DNA of 64,000 nucleotides from Triparma columacea. Lineage: Eukaryota > Sar > Bolidophyceae > Parmales > Triparmaceae. The notes beneath the pieces are model-generated. The model did no database searches, was not told the DNA's origin, and worked only from the letters and a program-made list of their open reading frames with translations. The DNA lies in the NCBI GenBank assembly GCA_030267965.1, contig BRYA01000832.1, positions 2,730-66,729 of the forward strand, written 5' to 3'. This document shows positions 10,601 through 20,790 of the stretch, one piece after another. The translations under genes and the position numbers were made by a program. The first letter of the stretch is position 1; the number at the start of each line of letters is the position of its first letter.

Positions 10601-13600
10601 AACAGGTGATGAGCCTGGCGGCAGGTCTAGAGAAGCTCACGGAGCTGACGCCACAGCACGAGGAGGTGAGAAGGGACGAAGAGCCCACACGCAAAACGCG
10701 AGTAAAGCCTTTCTCCAGGCCCTAACCCACCAACGCTCCCGCATTCGCCTCAGCTCCTAAATATTTCGCACCTGCCGGTACCCAAGAAATCCAAAACTTC
10801 GTACGAGCTTTTTTGCAACCCCGCCAACATAGCTAAGGCAAGGACGCTTCTCGAGGCTGACGGGTACAACATCCTAGATACCTACAACAATATACCAGCG
10901 CAAGGTTACCACCGCGAGGCGAGCGTTCGGCAGGTAAGAATGGACACACAGTGGAACAGAGTAAGTAACCAGTAACCACAGTCGCCCAAGCTAACCCACT
11001 CCACACACCCTCACCCCCTTAGGATGGAAGCAAGGCTGATATTTACTTCCACACCCCAGACACCGCTACTGGTGGAGCAAAGCTCCGCTCCAAGAACGAC
11101 GCCCTCAAGTACATCAACTCTCTCGCCAAGTGCGATCCTCCGCCTGCCATAATCCCGTCTCTCGACAGCTTCGACTTCTCTAGCCCCCTCATCTCAAGCG
11201 TCTGGAAGTACCCTAAGATAGACCCTGAGGACCGCCTCACCACAACCCTCAGAAACATGTACGACAAGCAGCCGGCGGCCGAGCGCAAGCAGTGGGAGGA
11301 TCAGGCCGCTGCAACTACCCAGAAGTACATGGCCGATATCACACAATACCGCGAATGGAAACGCGCGAAGCTCTTCGTTGAGGAGCGTGACAGGCCAATC
11401 TCGGAGGACCCCGGGAACTATATGGAGCAGAGGGAAAAGAGGAAGCGCAAAGCGTCGACGCTAGGCTCCTATTCTGAGAAATCCGTCAACGTGGCCGACG
11501 CAGCAGCAGTCGCAATCAGGAAGGCCACTCAGCCTTCAACCCTGGTAGACCTCGAGCGTGACATTCTTATGACTGACGTCTCTGTCCAGTATGAGAAGGG
11601 CTCTGCCATGATGGACCACAAGACCCTCCCTAAGATCCAGACAGCAGCCCTCAACCTCGTCAAGAAGGGACTCGTCAGGCGTGTTTTCGCCAACCTCGAC
11701 ATGACCGACGGGTACAACTTCTATAAGGGTGCTCTCAATTACCTTCCCGAAACCGACGACGAGTTCAGGCTCATGGAGTACGAACTCGAATTGAAGAGAA
11801 CCGAGGCCATGCTGCGCCGCATGATCATTTTCACCATGCAAATAGACCCCGAGTGCATCACCGACACTGCGAGAATGGCAGGGCCCAAAGCCGAGGACTA
11901 CGACTTCCTCCACGACTCTGAATGGATCAAGACGGATTGCGAGCACCTCAAGAAGAAGCTAATGATGCCCGACGGCGTGGAGGCCGAGGTCGTCTCTTGG
12001 TGCCCAGAGGTGGAGTACATTGAGGGAGAGGAAGATGAGGGCGATGACGAAAACGCTTCCAAGCCGATGGCATCCACCAAGACAAAGAGCATGGACGACA
12101 TTTACAAGGGAAGGGTCGTGACCCGCAAGCCAATGTACAGGGCCAAGGTGACGAACGAGGACGTCCCGAAGGGGGAGAAGGCGACCGTTCACGTTCTCAA
12201 CGACTTTCAGGTCCAAAGCTACGCTGACGCCTTCCAACTTCGTTCTCAACTCGAGCCAATGAAAAAGCTCCTCGACTGCGAAGAGTGGAACTGCTTCAAC
12301 TCCTTCAGGTCCAAGCTGGGGCGGCAGCTCCGCTTTCCAGAGAACTCTATCGATCCGGCAACCGGGGAGTCAAGGCTCAGGTGGACCTCAGGGATTTGTG
12401 TCGGTGTCAACCCCGCTTGCAAGCAACTTCTCATCCTCATGGCTGGTGCTGAGGAGGCATTCTGGGGCACCTACAACCCCAAGGACTCCATCTTAACGAG
12501 GGAAGGCGACACTACCGGCCACAAGCTCTACTTCGATGGGGGCAACAACCCCCGCGAGGTTGGTGTGGCGGCACTGAATTTTATTCTCGCTCAACCGGAA
12601 GGTTACATATTTGCGCAGCCTGTCGACTACGTCGCCTTGAGTATTCCCGAGTACCCAGACATTGTTACAAATCCTATGGATGTCTCGACCATCCAGCAAA
12701 AGATGAACGATGGGGACTATGTTGGGTTTGATGAAGAGGTCGACCTCCTCGACCTTTTCTGGAAGGACGTTGCCTTGATGTTTGACAATGCCGTGCTTTT
12801 CAACGGGGAAGAGTCAGAAATCGGAGCTGCCGCCATCAAGTTGAAGAGAAAGGTGGAGAGGAAGCTCTTGACAGACATGAAAAAAATCTACATTAAGAGG
12901 GGAGAGAAGATCGGAATCGACGTTTCCGATCATATGTTCCCTACGAGCTTGTTCACTGAGGCTGACCTCGAGGATGACCTCGAGAGATTGAATGTCAAGA
13001 GGAAGGGAAGGGATATTGAGGGCAGCTTCAGGGTCAGCGTGCTAGAAGCGGCTCTTCCCATAACATACGACAGTGCCAAGTTCTCAGTGCCCCCAAGTTG
13101 GACTGTTATGGGGAAGTCTGCTGAGCCTGAGATTGACGATAAGGAGGGGAGGGCACGAAAGATCGTAAACTACTCCGAGCTTGACAATTTGGCTGAGAAG
13201 AAGCCGGATCTAATCGAGGTTCTCAACTTGCAGTACGTGAGCAGGGGCGATTTTATCGCCACGTGCAACAACAGGGACGAGCTTGAGGATGTGTTGGAGG
13301 ACGAGCACGCTCGAATGGGAGAGGTCAGCAAAAGCTACACCTTTAGAATCATGAACCAGAAGAAGCGGAAGACTTACGTCGAGGGCATGAAGTTCGGCGA
13401 AAGCATCCCCGACGACAAGAAATTGGATGGAGTCAAGGGCTACAGGAAGGGTAAAACGGGAGAGAGTTTTGTGGTCGAAGCATCGCAATACCATAATATC
13501 AAAGCGCAACTAGAAGTGGAGGCGGAGAAGAAGAAGAAGGAGGCAGAGAGGCAAAAGGAGGAGGATTTGTTCAAGAAGAACTTTCACGTGGCGTGGCCAC

Positions 13601-13977
13601 CGTACCTCGGAAGGATCGGTCAAAATGACACTGGGGGAATGGTCTGGGAAATCAGGAAAGACCTCGCCCAGCAGGCGTTGCTGCACGTTTTGAGGGGGTT
13701 GGTTCAGTCGCAGCACATCTTCGAGGTTTCTCCCATTTCCAATCCTAAGGAGGAGGGGATGGTGTGTGTGGCCAACTATTATTTGCCAGGAGTCCCTTAC
13801 AGCGTGTACCCTAAGATAGACAGGAGGAAGAGGTTGAAGTTAGAAGGAGCCTCTGCTCCCGGTCCTGTTGGCGGGGAAAGCTCGGATGAGGAGGAGGAGA
13901 TGACAGAATATGAAAAGGCGAGGGCAGAAAAGATGGCGAGAAACAAAGCTTTCTTGCAAAGCCTCGGTTTGGCGTGA
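7610..13977 (+). CDS. Large chromatin protein: Tudor-like, AT-hook, MBD-like, HMG-like and bromodomain, 1906 aa, eight exons
   Basis: Exons 7610..8134, 8239..8499, 8561..8926, 9027..9280, 9373..9982, 10096..10665, 10754..10933 and 11023..13977, sum 5721 nt. The first 80 or so residues are Pro-rich, then a basic helix with KKKKKITKT. A Tudor-like segment lies in exon 5 (DYIGKKIRHH, then NWSDCTVVAY, then HKDNLRLEDLDE). Exon 6 has polyQ, then KKKRGRKPKVK, an AT-hook core. Across exons 7-8, at about residues 908-958, GYHREASVRQDGSKADIYFH then LRSKNDALKYI fits the MBD core. Near residues 985-1035 the ERKQWEDQAAATTQKYMADI segment resembles the second half of an HMG box. A clear bromodomain lies at about 1433-1540 (PVDYVALSIPEYPDIVTNPM, then AVLFN), with Asn in the acetyl-lysine position. 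The tail is Lys/Glu-rich coiled coil. Probably a nuclear acetyl-lysine reader; only the bromodomain is certain, the other modules are tentative. Confidence 0.85.
9983..10095 (+). repeat. Intronic 10-bp tandem repeat
   Basis: Intron 5 of the bromodomain gene begins GTGAGAAGGTTGG and then repeats GTTGGAGGAA about three and a half times (about 9989-10025) before a normal CACAG acceptor at 10095. Confidence 0.7.
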
Positions 13978-14130
13978 GTTTGATGGTTCGAAACCTAACA
14001 TTAAACACCACACACCGGGTGGTTAGGAACAATACAAAACACCTCAACTTGCAAAAAAACCGGGTTTATTTTCATGCAATTTTTATTGGTTTTCGTCGTA
14101 ATGGGTTTTCTTTGTTGCAGCGCGTCCTTG

Positions 14131-15960
14131 CTACTTCCCTAGGCTCCCCGTGCTCCCCGAAAGGCTTCCAGTGTCCTCGAACTGCAAGTCCACTTGGTCC
14201 TGATGATGAGCAAAGAGAAAAGTGAAGGGGAAGGGAAGAGTTTGATGCCAGCAGCATGATGGTAGTTTTGAGAATTTGAGGGTCAGTTCGTTTGCTTTGA
14301 TGGGTTTGCACCGAACAGGAAGAAGTACAGCGATCGGGTTTAGGGAGGCAACTTACCTGCAACGATAGCACATCCTTGGCCTTTGTGGACCACTCGCCGG
14401 AGTCGAGCTTCATGCTCGTGAAGAAGGCGGCAAACAATTTGGCGTTCTTGGTGCTCACCATTAGTTCTGACGCGGCAAGGCAAGCCATTGCGGATTCCAT
14501 GGTTTCCTGGCGATCCTGGTTGAATCTGTCGATCTCGGAGAAGAAAAGTGCCCTTGCCATGGCCTCGACGGTTCTACGCTTTGCCCGCACATCTTGTTCC
14601 TCCCTCGCGATGGCTTCGTTGAGAGTTTCCGACTTGTTGGAAAAAGAGAACACCCCACCGGAGAGGGGCTTGTCCCCATTCCCTGTTGACTCCCTTTCCG
14701 CCTTTTTGCCGGCCAAAGATTTGTCGGCCTTCTCCAAGTCCCTGATAGACGCATCGCGCAATTTGATGAGGTTCTTGAAGGCGTCAACTTGCTGGTTGAG
14801 ATAGGTTACACCAGCGTAAACCACTGACTCTATAATTGTGGGCTCGAAGGACAGGACCTTACCCCAACCTTCAAGTGTCGTTGCAGAGTTGTTGAGGACC
14901 TTGACCATTTCGCCAGAGCTCTTGTTGGGGTACTCGAATTTTGAGGCGTTACCGAATTCTGTCTCTGTCTTGCCCCACTCTTGAAATGTGTTGCAGAGAC
15001 TGCCCATCGACTGACGCTTGGCTTGGGCAGTTATTGAGAGATTCTTCGTTGCTGTGACGAGCTTCTTCAAGTGGCCCTCGAGGTACTCGAGTTGGCTAAT
15101 GAAGTCCATGAGGACGCGTTGCCCGTTGTGAGGAATTGTAGCCGACCTGAGGGCGTCCCTCCACTTGATGGCCCCGGCAGAGGTGTCGGTGAAAAGATCG
15201 GGCATGGCCGTCGCAGTCTTTGCAGCTGGGGGGAGTTTTGGGCGACAGAGTGAGTGAGTGCAACTTCATCGTCGATATTGGCGGTGCCATCCGACCACCT
15301 CCGACGCCACCAGACAATAACCCCTCGACTCACCTTCGAACTCTTGCTCGTTCTGGACAGATAGGAAAGCCAAGACAGAGGGGTCACCCCTCACGTAGGG
15401 AATCTGGATGAGCTGCTCTAAGAAAATTCCAAGCATTCTCATTCGGTTCTTTACGTGCGAGGTTGTAGTCTGAGTCCCACTCTGGTAGTGAACCACTCCG
15501 GTCTTGGGTGGCAGAGAGGGGATCAACATGCCAATGTAGCGCTTCTGGAGGGTATCTCGAAGCCATGCGAAGTCCGTGTACCGACGGCGGACCAGGTAGG
15601 TGTATGGTTCGGTGCGCACCAAGTATGTTACATGCTTGCTCATGTAGGTCCCAGTCTGCTGCGGCTCGGAGACAGTTGTTTGCAACACTGCAATGTCCAC
15701 CGCGACTGCCGCTCTGGCGTCGTCCCATGCATGTTTCCTATGTTGCGTTTAGTTGCAAGAGTTGAGCGAAACGACGGTTGACTGGGTTAAAAATCAAAGA
15801 TTTCCCTTTCTTTTTTTTTTTTTTTTAGGGGTGCAAGAGGCTAATTTTCTTACCAGTCGGAGTACCTCTTCCCAGATGACTCCGGGGTCCCCTGTGGGAG
15901 GGGTGGGGGGGCAGAGGGGGGGATCACCACCTCTGCAATGGGTGGGTTTGGGGCAGACAT
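14131..15960 (-). CDS. Sorting nexin, PX-BAR type, 482 aa, four exons
   Basis: Exons complement(15854..15960, 15334..15737, 14357..15225, 14131..14199), 1449 nt. After a 36-residue Pro-rich leader the PX domain runs from about residue 45 to 165, with RRRYTDFAWLRDTL (the R-R/Y-x-x-F phosphoinositide motif), LIPSLPPKT (the proline loop) and RMRMLGIFLEQLIQIPYVRG. The remainder, about residues 185-455, is a long helical region with LEYLEGHLKKLVTATKNL, AKRQSMGSLCNTFQEWG and DRFNQDRQETMESAMA, as in the BAR domain of Vps5/SNX1-type nexins. It likely binds PI3P on endosomes and tubulates membrane for recycling or retromer. The final exon encodes only 22 residues (Ser/Gly-rich). The start is supported by an in-frame ATG and a splice-compatible short first exon. 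A SNX4/SNX7 identity is also possible. Confidence 0.85.
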
Positions 15961-16038
15961 GACCTTCTTGAAATGTCTCCCGAGCGAAGTCGCGAAGCCC
16001 CCTCTCAGCAGAAAAAGAAGTATTGGTAATATTGAAAC
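15961..16038. promoter_or_regulatory. Divergent promoter, 78 bp
   Basis: Only 78 bp separate the start codons of the sorting nexin (minus) and the secreted TPR protein (plus), the shortest divergent spacing in the window. Confidence 0.5.
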
Positions 16039-16953
16039 ATGAAGCTATCAGTCGTAGCTGGGGCATTGTTCGCCTTGGTCTCGTCCTTTCACACGACGGA
16101 CGCCTTCACGCTGAATGATTTGAACCTGTTCGCCTCCACGGAACCCAAGGCTCCGGACGTGAACCTGAACGATCCTTCCTCACTTCATGCCCATGCCATC
16201 AATTTGGCGATGGAAGAGAAAACGTCCGAGAGTCTAGAGTTCTTTGAGAAGGCTGTCGAGTTAGCTCCGGGGTCGGCGCACTACATGAACGATTTGGGGG
16301 TAACATACATGAGGCTGGGGAAGTTGGACGAGGCAGAAGAAATATTCCTCAAGGGGTTAGAAATTGAGCCGGATCACGTTGATCTGGAGAGGAACTTGGT
16401 TGCCATCGAGGAGCACCTTGAGCACAGGGACACACAGATGAGCGATAAATTCGAGGACTTTGCAGATGTGGAGTATCGGCCAGGGATGTACAGAGACCCT
16501 TATAAGCCCGTGACAAAGAAAAAGGGAGGCGGTAAAAAGCGAAGGAGGTCCAGGGATATGAGCGGAGCAGTAGAGCCCGACCCTCAGAAGGCAGCTGAGC
16601 TGCGAAGTCAAGCCATCGATCTTGCCGTGGCTGACAAACTCACTGAAGCTCTGCCGCTGTTTGAGAGGGCTGTCAAATACGCCCCCACGGACGCTTTCCT
16701 TATGAGTGACTTAGGGGTCACGTACCTTAGGCTCAACGAACTTGACAAGGCCAAGGAAGTCTTGAACAAGGCGAATGAGATCCTCCCTGGAGAAGCATCA
16801 ATCCTCGACAATCTCAAGGCTCTGCAGCAGCACCTTGACCACAGAGACGGGCAAAGGATGCGGGCTGCGAACAATCCTGACAATAACCCTGTTGTGCAAG
16901 CACAGCCTTTTGAGAATGCAGGGGTCTACGACGAAGATGAGGACGAGGAGTGA
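16039..16953 (+). CDS. Secreted TPR protein with internal duplication, 304 aa
   Basis: MKLSVVAGALFALVSSFHTTDAF is a signal peptide. The mature protein has two homologous halves separated by a basic linker (KKKGGGKKRRRSRDMSG). Each half holds two to three TPR helices: SLEFFEKAVELAPGSAHYMN, LGVTYMRLGKLDEAEEIFLK and ending LEHRDTQ in the first half; ALPLFERAVKYAPTDAFLMS, LGVTYLRLNELDKAKEVLNK and ending LDHRDGQ in the second half. TPRs mediate protein contacts; the partner and compartment (ER/Golgi lumen or secreted) are unknown. The acidic tail is DEDEDEE. In algae such TPR blocks often precede glycosyltransferase or oxygenase domains, but none is present here. Single exon. Confidence 0.8.
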   Translation: MKLSVVAGALFALVSSFHTTDAFTLNDLNLFASTEPKAPDVNLNDPSSLHAHAINLAMEEKTSESLEFFEKAVELAPGSAHYMNDLGVTYMRLGKLDEAEEIFLKGLEIEPDHVDLERNLVAIEEHLEHRDTQMSDKFEDFADVEYRPGMYRDPYKPVTKKKGGGKKRRRSRDMSGAVEPDPQKAAELRSQAIDLAVADKLTEALPLFERAVKYAPTDAFLMSDLGVTYLRLNELDKAKEVLNKANEILPGEASILDNLKALQQHLDHRDGQRMRAANNPDNNPVVQAQPFENAGVYDEDEDEE

Positions 16954-17101
16954 AGAGTGAAGAGAAAAGGGAGGAGGAGGAGGAGGAGGAGGAGGAGGAG
17001 GAGGAGTAAGGGAAATATTTGTAAGGCGATGAGTGTTTTGGTTCGGACAGGCATCAACCTGTCGCACACATTTATGTTACTGTACAAATTGCCCCCCAAC
17101 T

Positions 17102-18274
17102 TTACATGTATCTGTTGTCGAAGCCAAGCTGAAGTGTGGTCCTCTGTAAATACTTTTTGAGCTTCTGCGCATTCTGCCAATCCTGGGCGGGGTTCCTCCC
17201 TGCGAAGCCTTCACTCTTTACAGCATCTTCGAACTTTTTCCAGCCCGCCTGTTTGTCCGTAATCCACGCGGTGTTGTGCCCCCCGAACCCAGTGCCGAGG
17301 TCCACTGTTGACTTTTGAAGTTGTTGCTTCAACTCCTTTGCCTTCCTCATGTCGGCAAAGGGGTCTCTCCGTAAATGATTGTACTTTGGGTCTTGGGCCC
17401 GTTCCATCCTGTGTTGGGTATCCGTCCTCCAGTCCTTAGTCGCGATCGCTCCCGCGTGATCGAGATCCAGAGTCGTTCTCTGCAAATACTTCTTCAACTT
17501 CTGCGCATTCAACCAGTCCTGCCCTGGATCCCTGCCGGCGAAACCCGCCTGCTTCTTGGCATGCTCGACCTTTGCCCAACCCGCCTGTTTGTCGGTTATC
17601 CACGCAGCATCGTTTCCGCCGAAACCAGAACCGAGGTCAATGTTAGACTTTTGAAGTTTTTGCTTCAGCTGCTTCGCCTTCTTTGAGTCAGCAAAGGGAT
17701 CCCTCCTCTCGTACCCTTCTATGCCTGAACGGTCGACATAACATCTCATCATGTCGCTCACATATTCTATTTTGTTCTCTCCAAAGCCATCAAAGTTTAT
17801 CGATGTTGTGTTGTTGGCCATTTTTCTATCGTACATCCTCTTGGCGATTGTGCCCCTGCTCTCGAGCTCGTTCCTCCTCGAAGCAACGTACTCTAGCTGC
17901 TCCCTGCTGTCTACGACCCAGCGCAGCTTGGCTTTGTCGCCTTTCGAATTTAGCTTCCCCTCATTCTGGGACTTGGACTTGGGCCTAGGTAGCGTGTTTG
18001 ATGAGTACCCAAGCGGGTCAGACGAAGGGGTTGACTTCCTCTCGCGGCCGTGCATGTCGATTCTCTTCTGTGACTTGTTGCCCCTGGCCGCAATCTTTGG
18101 TAGGGTTGACTTTTTGGTTCTGGCAACTTTCGGCTTGGGTAGAGTCTCGTGTGCTCTCACTCGCCTTGGAGGCCTCGTCTTAATCGTCTTCTGCTGAGTA
18201 AGTGAGACCGCCGCACGGGTCATCTTGCCCAGCTGCGTGGCGCTGATGGAGGCTTTGCCTGGGGTGTATGGCAT
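17102..18274 (-). CDS. Basic protein with two ~100-residue internal repeats, 390 aa
   Basis: I set the start at the ATG at 18274 (MPYTPGKAS), because the longer frame to 18358 would run into the 5' end of the divergent neighbour. The N-terminal 130 residues are Lys/Arg/Ser-rich and disordered. The rest contains two copies of a module: YERRDPFADSKKAKQLKQKL, then NIDLGSGFGG, AAWITDKQAGW and DWLNAQKLKKYLQRTTLDL; and again RRDPFADMRKAKELKQQL, then TVDLGTGFGG, TAWITDKQAGW and DWQNAQKLKKYLQRTTL. A shorter third related piece has ATKDWRTDTQHR. The LK..LQ.S...LG....W.TD rhythm recalls short repeats in ciliary microtubule-associated proteins, which is only a guess. No enzyme motif. Single exon. Confidence 0.7.
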   Translation of the reverse strand: MPYTPGKASISATQLGKMTRAAVSLTQQKTIKTRPPRRVRAHETLPKPKVARTKKSTLPKIAARGNKSQKRIDMHGRERKSTPSSDPLGYSSNTLPRPKSKSQNEGKLNSKGDKAKLRWVVDSREQLEYVASRRNELESRGTIAKRMYDRKMANNTTSINFDGFGENKIEYVSDMMRCYVDRSGIEGYERRDPFADSKKAKQLKQKLQKSNIDLGSGFGGNDAAWITDKQAGWAKVEHAKKQAGFAGRDPGQDWLNAQKLKKYLQRTTLDLDHAGAIATKDWRTDTQHRMERAQDPKYNHLRRDPFADMRKAKELKQQLQKSTVDLGTGFGGHNTAWITDKQAGWKKFEDAVKSEGFAGRNPAQDWQNAQKLKKYLQRTTLQLGFDNRYM

Positions 18275-18364
18275 GACCACTAGAAGTTGTTGCGTTGGGG
18301 GAGGGTGGTGAAAAACTGGACTAGAAAACGTGATTTTGGAGAGGAAAACAAGTTCCATCTCGAC
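18275..18364. promoter_or_regulatory. Divergent promoter, 90 bp
   Basis: Ninety bases lie between the preferred starts of the repeat-module protein (minus) and the GT41-like enzyme (plus). Longer upstream open frames on both strands cross this region and overlap each other, which argues for the shorter starts. Confidence 0.45.
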
Positions 18365-20731
18365 ATGTGGAACTTTGTCCTGCTGGTGTTCGTAGCGCTG
18401 TTAGGGTGCCGGGCGGAGCTGACTGTAGACTCTATCGTCGCTGTAGACGTTTTGGGGGTTGCTGAGTACGCGGGAGTTTACTTTTGTAAATTGAAGGAGA
18501 GGCGAGGGGTCCTCTCAATGAGGGAATGTATTGGACATGGAGGGTATAAAATAGAGACTGTTGCTGGTTTTGAGCATGGAAGGAAGTTGGTACGCTGGTC
18601 GGTCGGGCGCGGGGGTGAGGAACTCCACAGAACCCTTCCAATTTCAAGTGTGCCCCTGTCACTATCTCCTCCCGAGGATGCAAAGTTTTCTTTTAGGCTG
18701 GTAACGTGGGAAGGAGGGGTTGATGAGTATTGTTCAGACGTAGCTTCGAGGTCTGGGGATCTTGATGTCATGGGAGGGACGCTCCTGGGGGCGGGGGAAG
18801 CGACAATTTACCCCCATGGTTGTGTGAGGCAGCTTCTTGATGACCTTGGGGAGGAATGTAGGTGGAAGTCGCTCCGAGCCAGCCTTCTCTTTGGGGAGTG
18901 GTCCTTTGAAGCAGCGAGGACTGTCCTGGATGACCAAGGTTGCGCGGGAGAGGTTGGTTGGGAAGGGGCAAAGGCAATCCTTGAGGCGTTGTTGACGGCG
19001 GGTAAAACGGTGAGGGGAGGTGGGGGGGGGAGTAAGGAGGGCGAGGGCTTACTGATGAAAATAAAGACAACAAAAAGCGTGGCGTCACATGAGCAGCTCA
19101 AGTTCCTGTTGGAAATCGTGGCCCACCAGAACGCTGGCAGTGACGTCAAAATGGCTCTGGCCCAGGAGCTCGTGCTCGCCGGGCACACTGAGCTCGCGGC
19201 TCGGCATACAATGGGCCTGCTCGGGGGGAGCGGGGGAATGGGGGGATTTCATGACTTCTGCCTGAAGTCGCCATTTGAGACCACGGCGAGGGGGAGAGAG
19301 AGGGAAGTGTACTTTGTTCTCAGGCAATGTGTGCAACACTACGTTCCGACGACGCTCAGAAGCGAGGAGGAAGCAATCGTCATGCGAGAGGGTCTGCTCG
19401 AACTTCTACGTTCCTGGAACGAAAATTTTGCGGCTCGTGGAAGCCAACTGAACTGTTTAGAACCGCACGCCGACATTGGCGTAAGACACGTATTTTTGGT
19501 GGTGTACCAAGGCCTTAAGGGGGACAACGAAGTATACGGGGAAATGGTGAAGCTTCACAGGAACTTGTGTCCTGATCTGCTCAATTGGGTTGACGTGAGG
19601 GGAGGGGAGGAGGGAGGGGGAGAGAAGGGGAGAGTCAAGGTTGGTCTCATCTCTAACAACTTGCGCTTCCACTCCGTCGGCCGTCTTTTAAGGGGGGTAT
19701 TTGGACGATTGAGCATGGAAGACTTTGAACTCGTCGTTCTAGTCGGCGAGGAATCGACAGCAAAAAATGGCGACGCCATATTCGAGGAAATAAAGGAGAG
19801 GGCTGACAGAGTTGTTTTCTTGAAGGGAAAAGTGCAAGACTGCCAGGAGCTCCTGTCGAGCCTCGAACTCGACGTCCTTGTGTTTGGTGACATTGGTATG
19901 GACGCCAAGACGTCTTTTTTGGCTTACGGAAGATACAGCAAGGTCCAGGTCGCCTTCTGGGGCCATCCTGTCACCACCGGGCTAGATAGCATTGACTACT
20001 TTATCGGAGGTGAGCTCTTTGGAGAGTTTGGCTCGGACTTCAGCGAACAGCTCGTGGCGCTTGGCGGCAGCGGAGTTTTCTGGGTGGACGATGGGGGGGG
20101 GGAGAGAGATACAGAGGAGAGAGACGTGACGTTGGAAAGAATCCTTGGGGAGGGGAAGAGTGGGGGGGACAAGAAGGTGTACGTTTGCCCGCAATCGGTC
20201 ATGAAGTTGCATCCAAAGTTTGACAGGGCAATCCGAGAGATTGTCAGTCGCGATGAAGATTCGGTTGTTGTGCTTCTCACCGACACTCGGAAGGCCCTTT
20301 GGGGAGAGAGAGTTATAGAAAGGCTCAAGGATTTGGAAGAGCAGCACAAGGTTGTGTTCGTCGGACAGCTACCATACAAGGAGTACCTGAAGCTTGTTTG
20401 CGCTGCTGATGTCAGCCTCGACCCCTTCCCATTCGGGGGGGGGGTCACCATGTTTGAGAGCTTGGGGTGCGGGGTGCCGATTGTGACAGAAGCTAACGAG
20501 CTTAAGGTGTTCCATCTCGGCAATGCCTGGCTCGAGTTGTCTGGGCTTGGGAACCTTGGAGGGGAGGGGGGATATGCAAAGAGGGCCGTGGCGCTCGCGG
20601 GCCTAATGGCAGGCTCAAGAAGGGTCGAAACGTCGAGAATGATCAGCGGTGCCGTGAAGACTGCCTTGTTTGAGGATAGTAGCGCGGTAGTGGAGTGGGA
20701 GGAATTTCTTAAGAGGGTGGCAGGGGGGTAG
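18365..20731 (+). CDS. O-GlcNAc-transferase-like glycosyltransferase (GT41 family) with signal peptide, 788 aa
   Basis: The start at 18365 gives MWNFVLLVFVALLGCRAE, a signal peptide or anchor; the upstream in-frame start at 18287 would bury it. The first 400 residues are a helical region without obvious TPR consensus. The catalytic two-Rossmann part starts near residue 422: RVKVGLISNNLRFHSVGRLL, then LDVLVFGDIGMDAKTSFLAY, VQVAFWGHPVTTGLDSIDYF, KVYVCPQSVMKLHPKFDRAI, then VVFVGQLPYKEYLKLV and DPFPFGGGVTMFESLG with GVPIVT. These match the OGT C-terminal core (His near the base site, the GxPxTxG loop, the Gln...Lys UDP site and the GG.T..E.L..G.P sugar-nucleotide site). Family knowledge predicts UDP-sugar transfer to Ser/Thr or other protein residues. 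The signal peptide implies ER/Golgi action, unlike cytosolic OGT. The donor sugar and substrate are not known. Single exon. Confidence 0.85.
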   Translation: MWNFVLLVFVALLGCRAELTVDSIVAVDVLGVAEYAGVYFCKLKERRGVLSMRECIGHGGYKIETVAGFEHGRKLVRWSVGRGGEELHRTLPISSVPLSLSPPEDAKFSFRLVTWEGGVDEYCSDVASRSGDLDVMGGTLLGAGEATIYPHGCVRQLLDDLGEECRWKSLRASLLFGEWSFEAARTVLDDQGCAGEVGWEGAKAILEALLTAGKTVRGGGGGSKEGEGLLMKIKTTKSVASHEQLKFLLEIVAHQNAGSDVKMALAQELVLAGHTELAARHTMGLLGGSGGMGGFHDFCLKSPFETTARGREREVYFVLRQCVQHYVPTTLRSEEEAIVMREGLLELLRSWNENFAARGSQLNCLEPHADIGVRHVFLVVYQGLKGDNEVYGEMVKLHRNLCPDLLNWVDVRGGEEGGGEKGRVKVGLISNNLRFHSVGRLLRGVFGRLSMEDFELVVLVGEESTAKNGDAIFEEIKERADRVVFLKGKVQDCQELLSSLELDVLVFGDIGMDAKTSFLAYGRYSKVQVAFWGHPVTTGLDSIDYFIGGELFGEFGSDFSEQLVALGGSGVFWVDDGGGERDTEERDVTLERILGEGKSGGDKKVYVCPQSVMKLHPKFDRAIREIVSRDEDSVVVLLTDTRKALWGERVIERLKDLEEQHKVVFVGQLPYKEYLKLVCAADVSLDPFPFGGGVTMFESLGCGVPIVTEANELKVFHLGNAWLELSGLGNLGGEGGYAKRAVALAGLMAGSRRVETSRMISGAVKTALFEDSSAVVEWEEFLKRVAGG

Positions 20732-20790
20732 GGAGGGGGGAGAAGGCTATTTTTGTTGTTATCTATTGTTCTTTTCAATTATGGATGACC

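Noticed and set aside
18287..18364. Longer start for the GT41-like enzyme
   Set aside because: It would place about 26 charged residues before a clear signal peptide and overlap the divergent gene's start.
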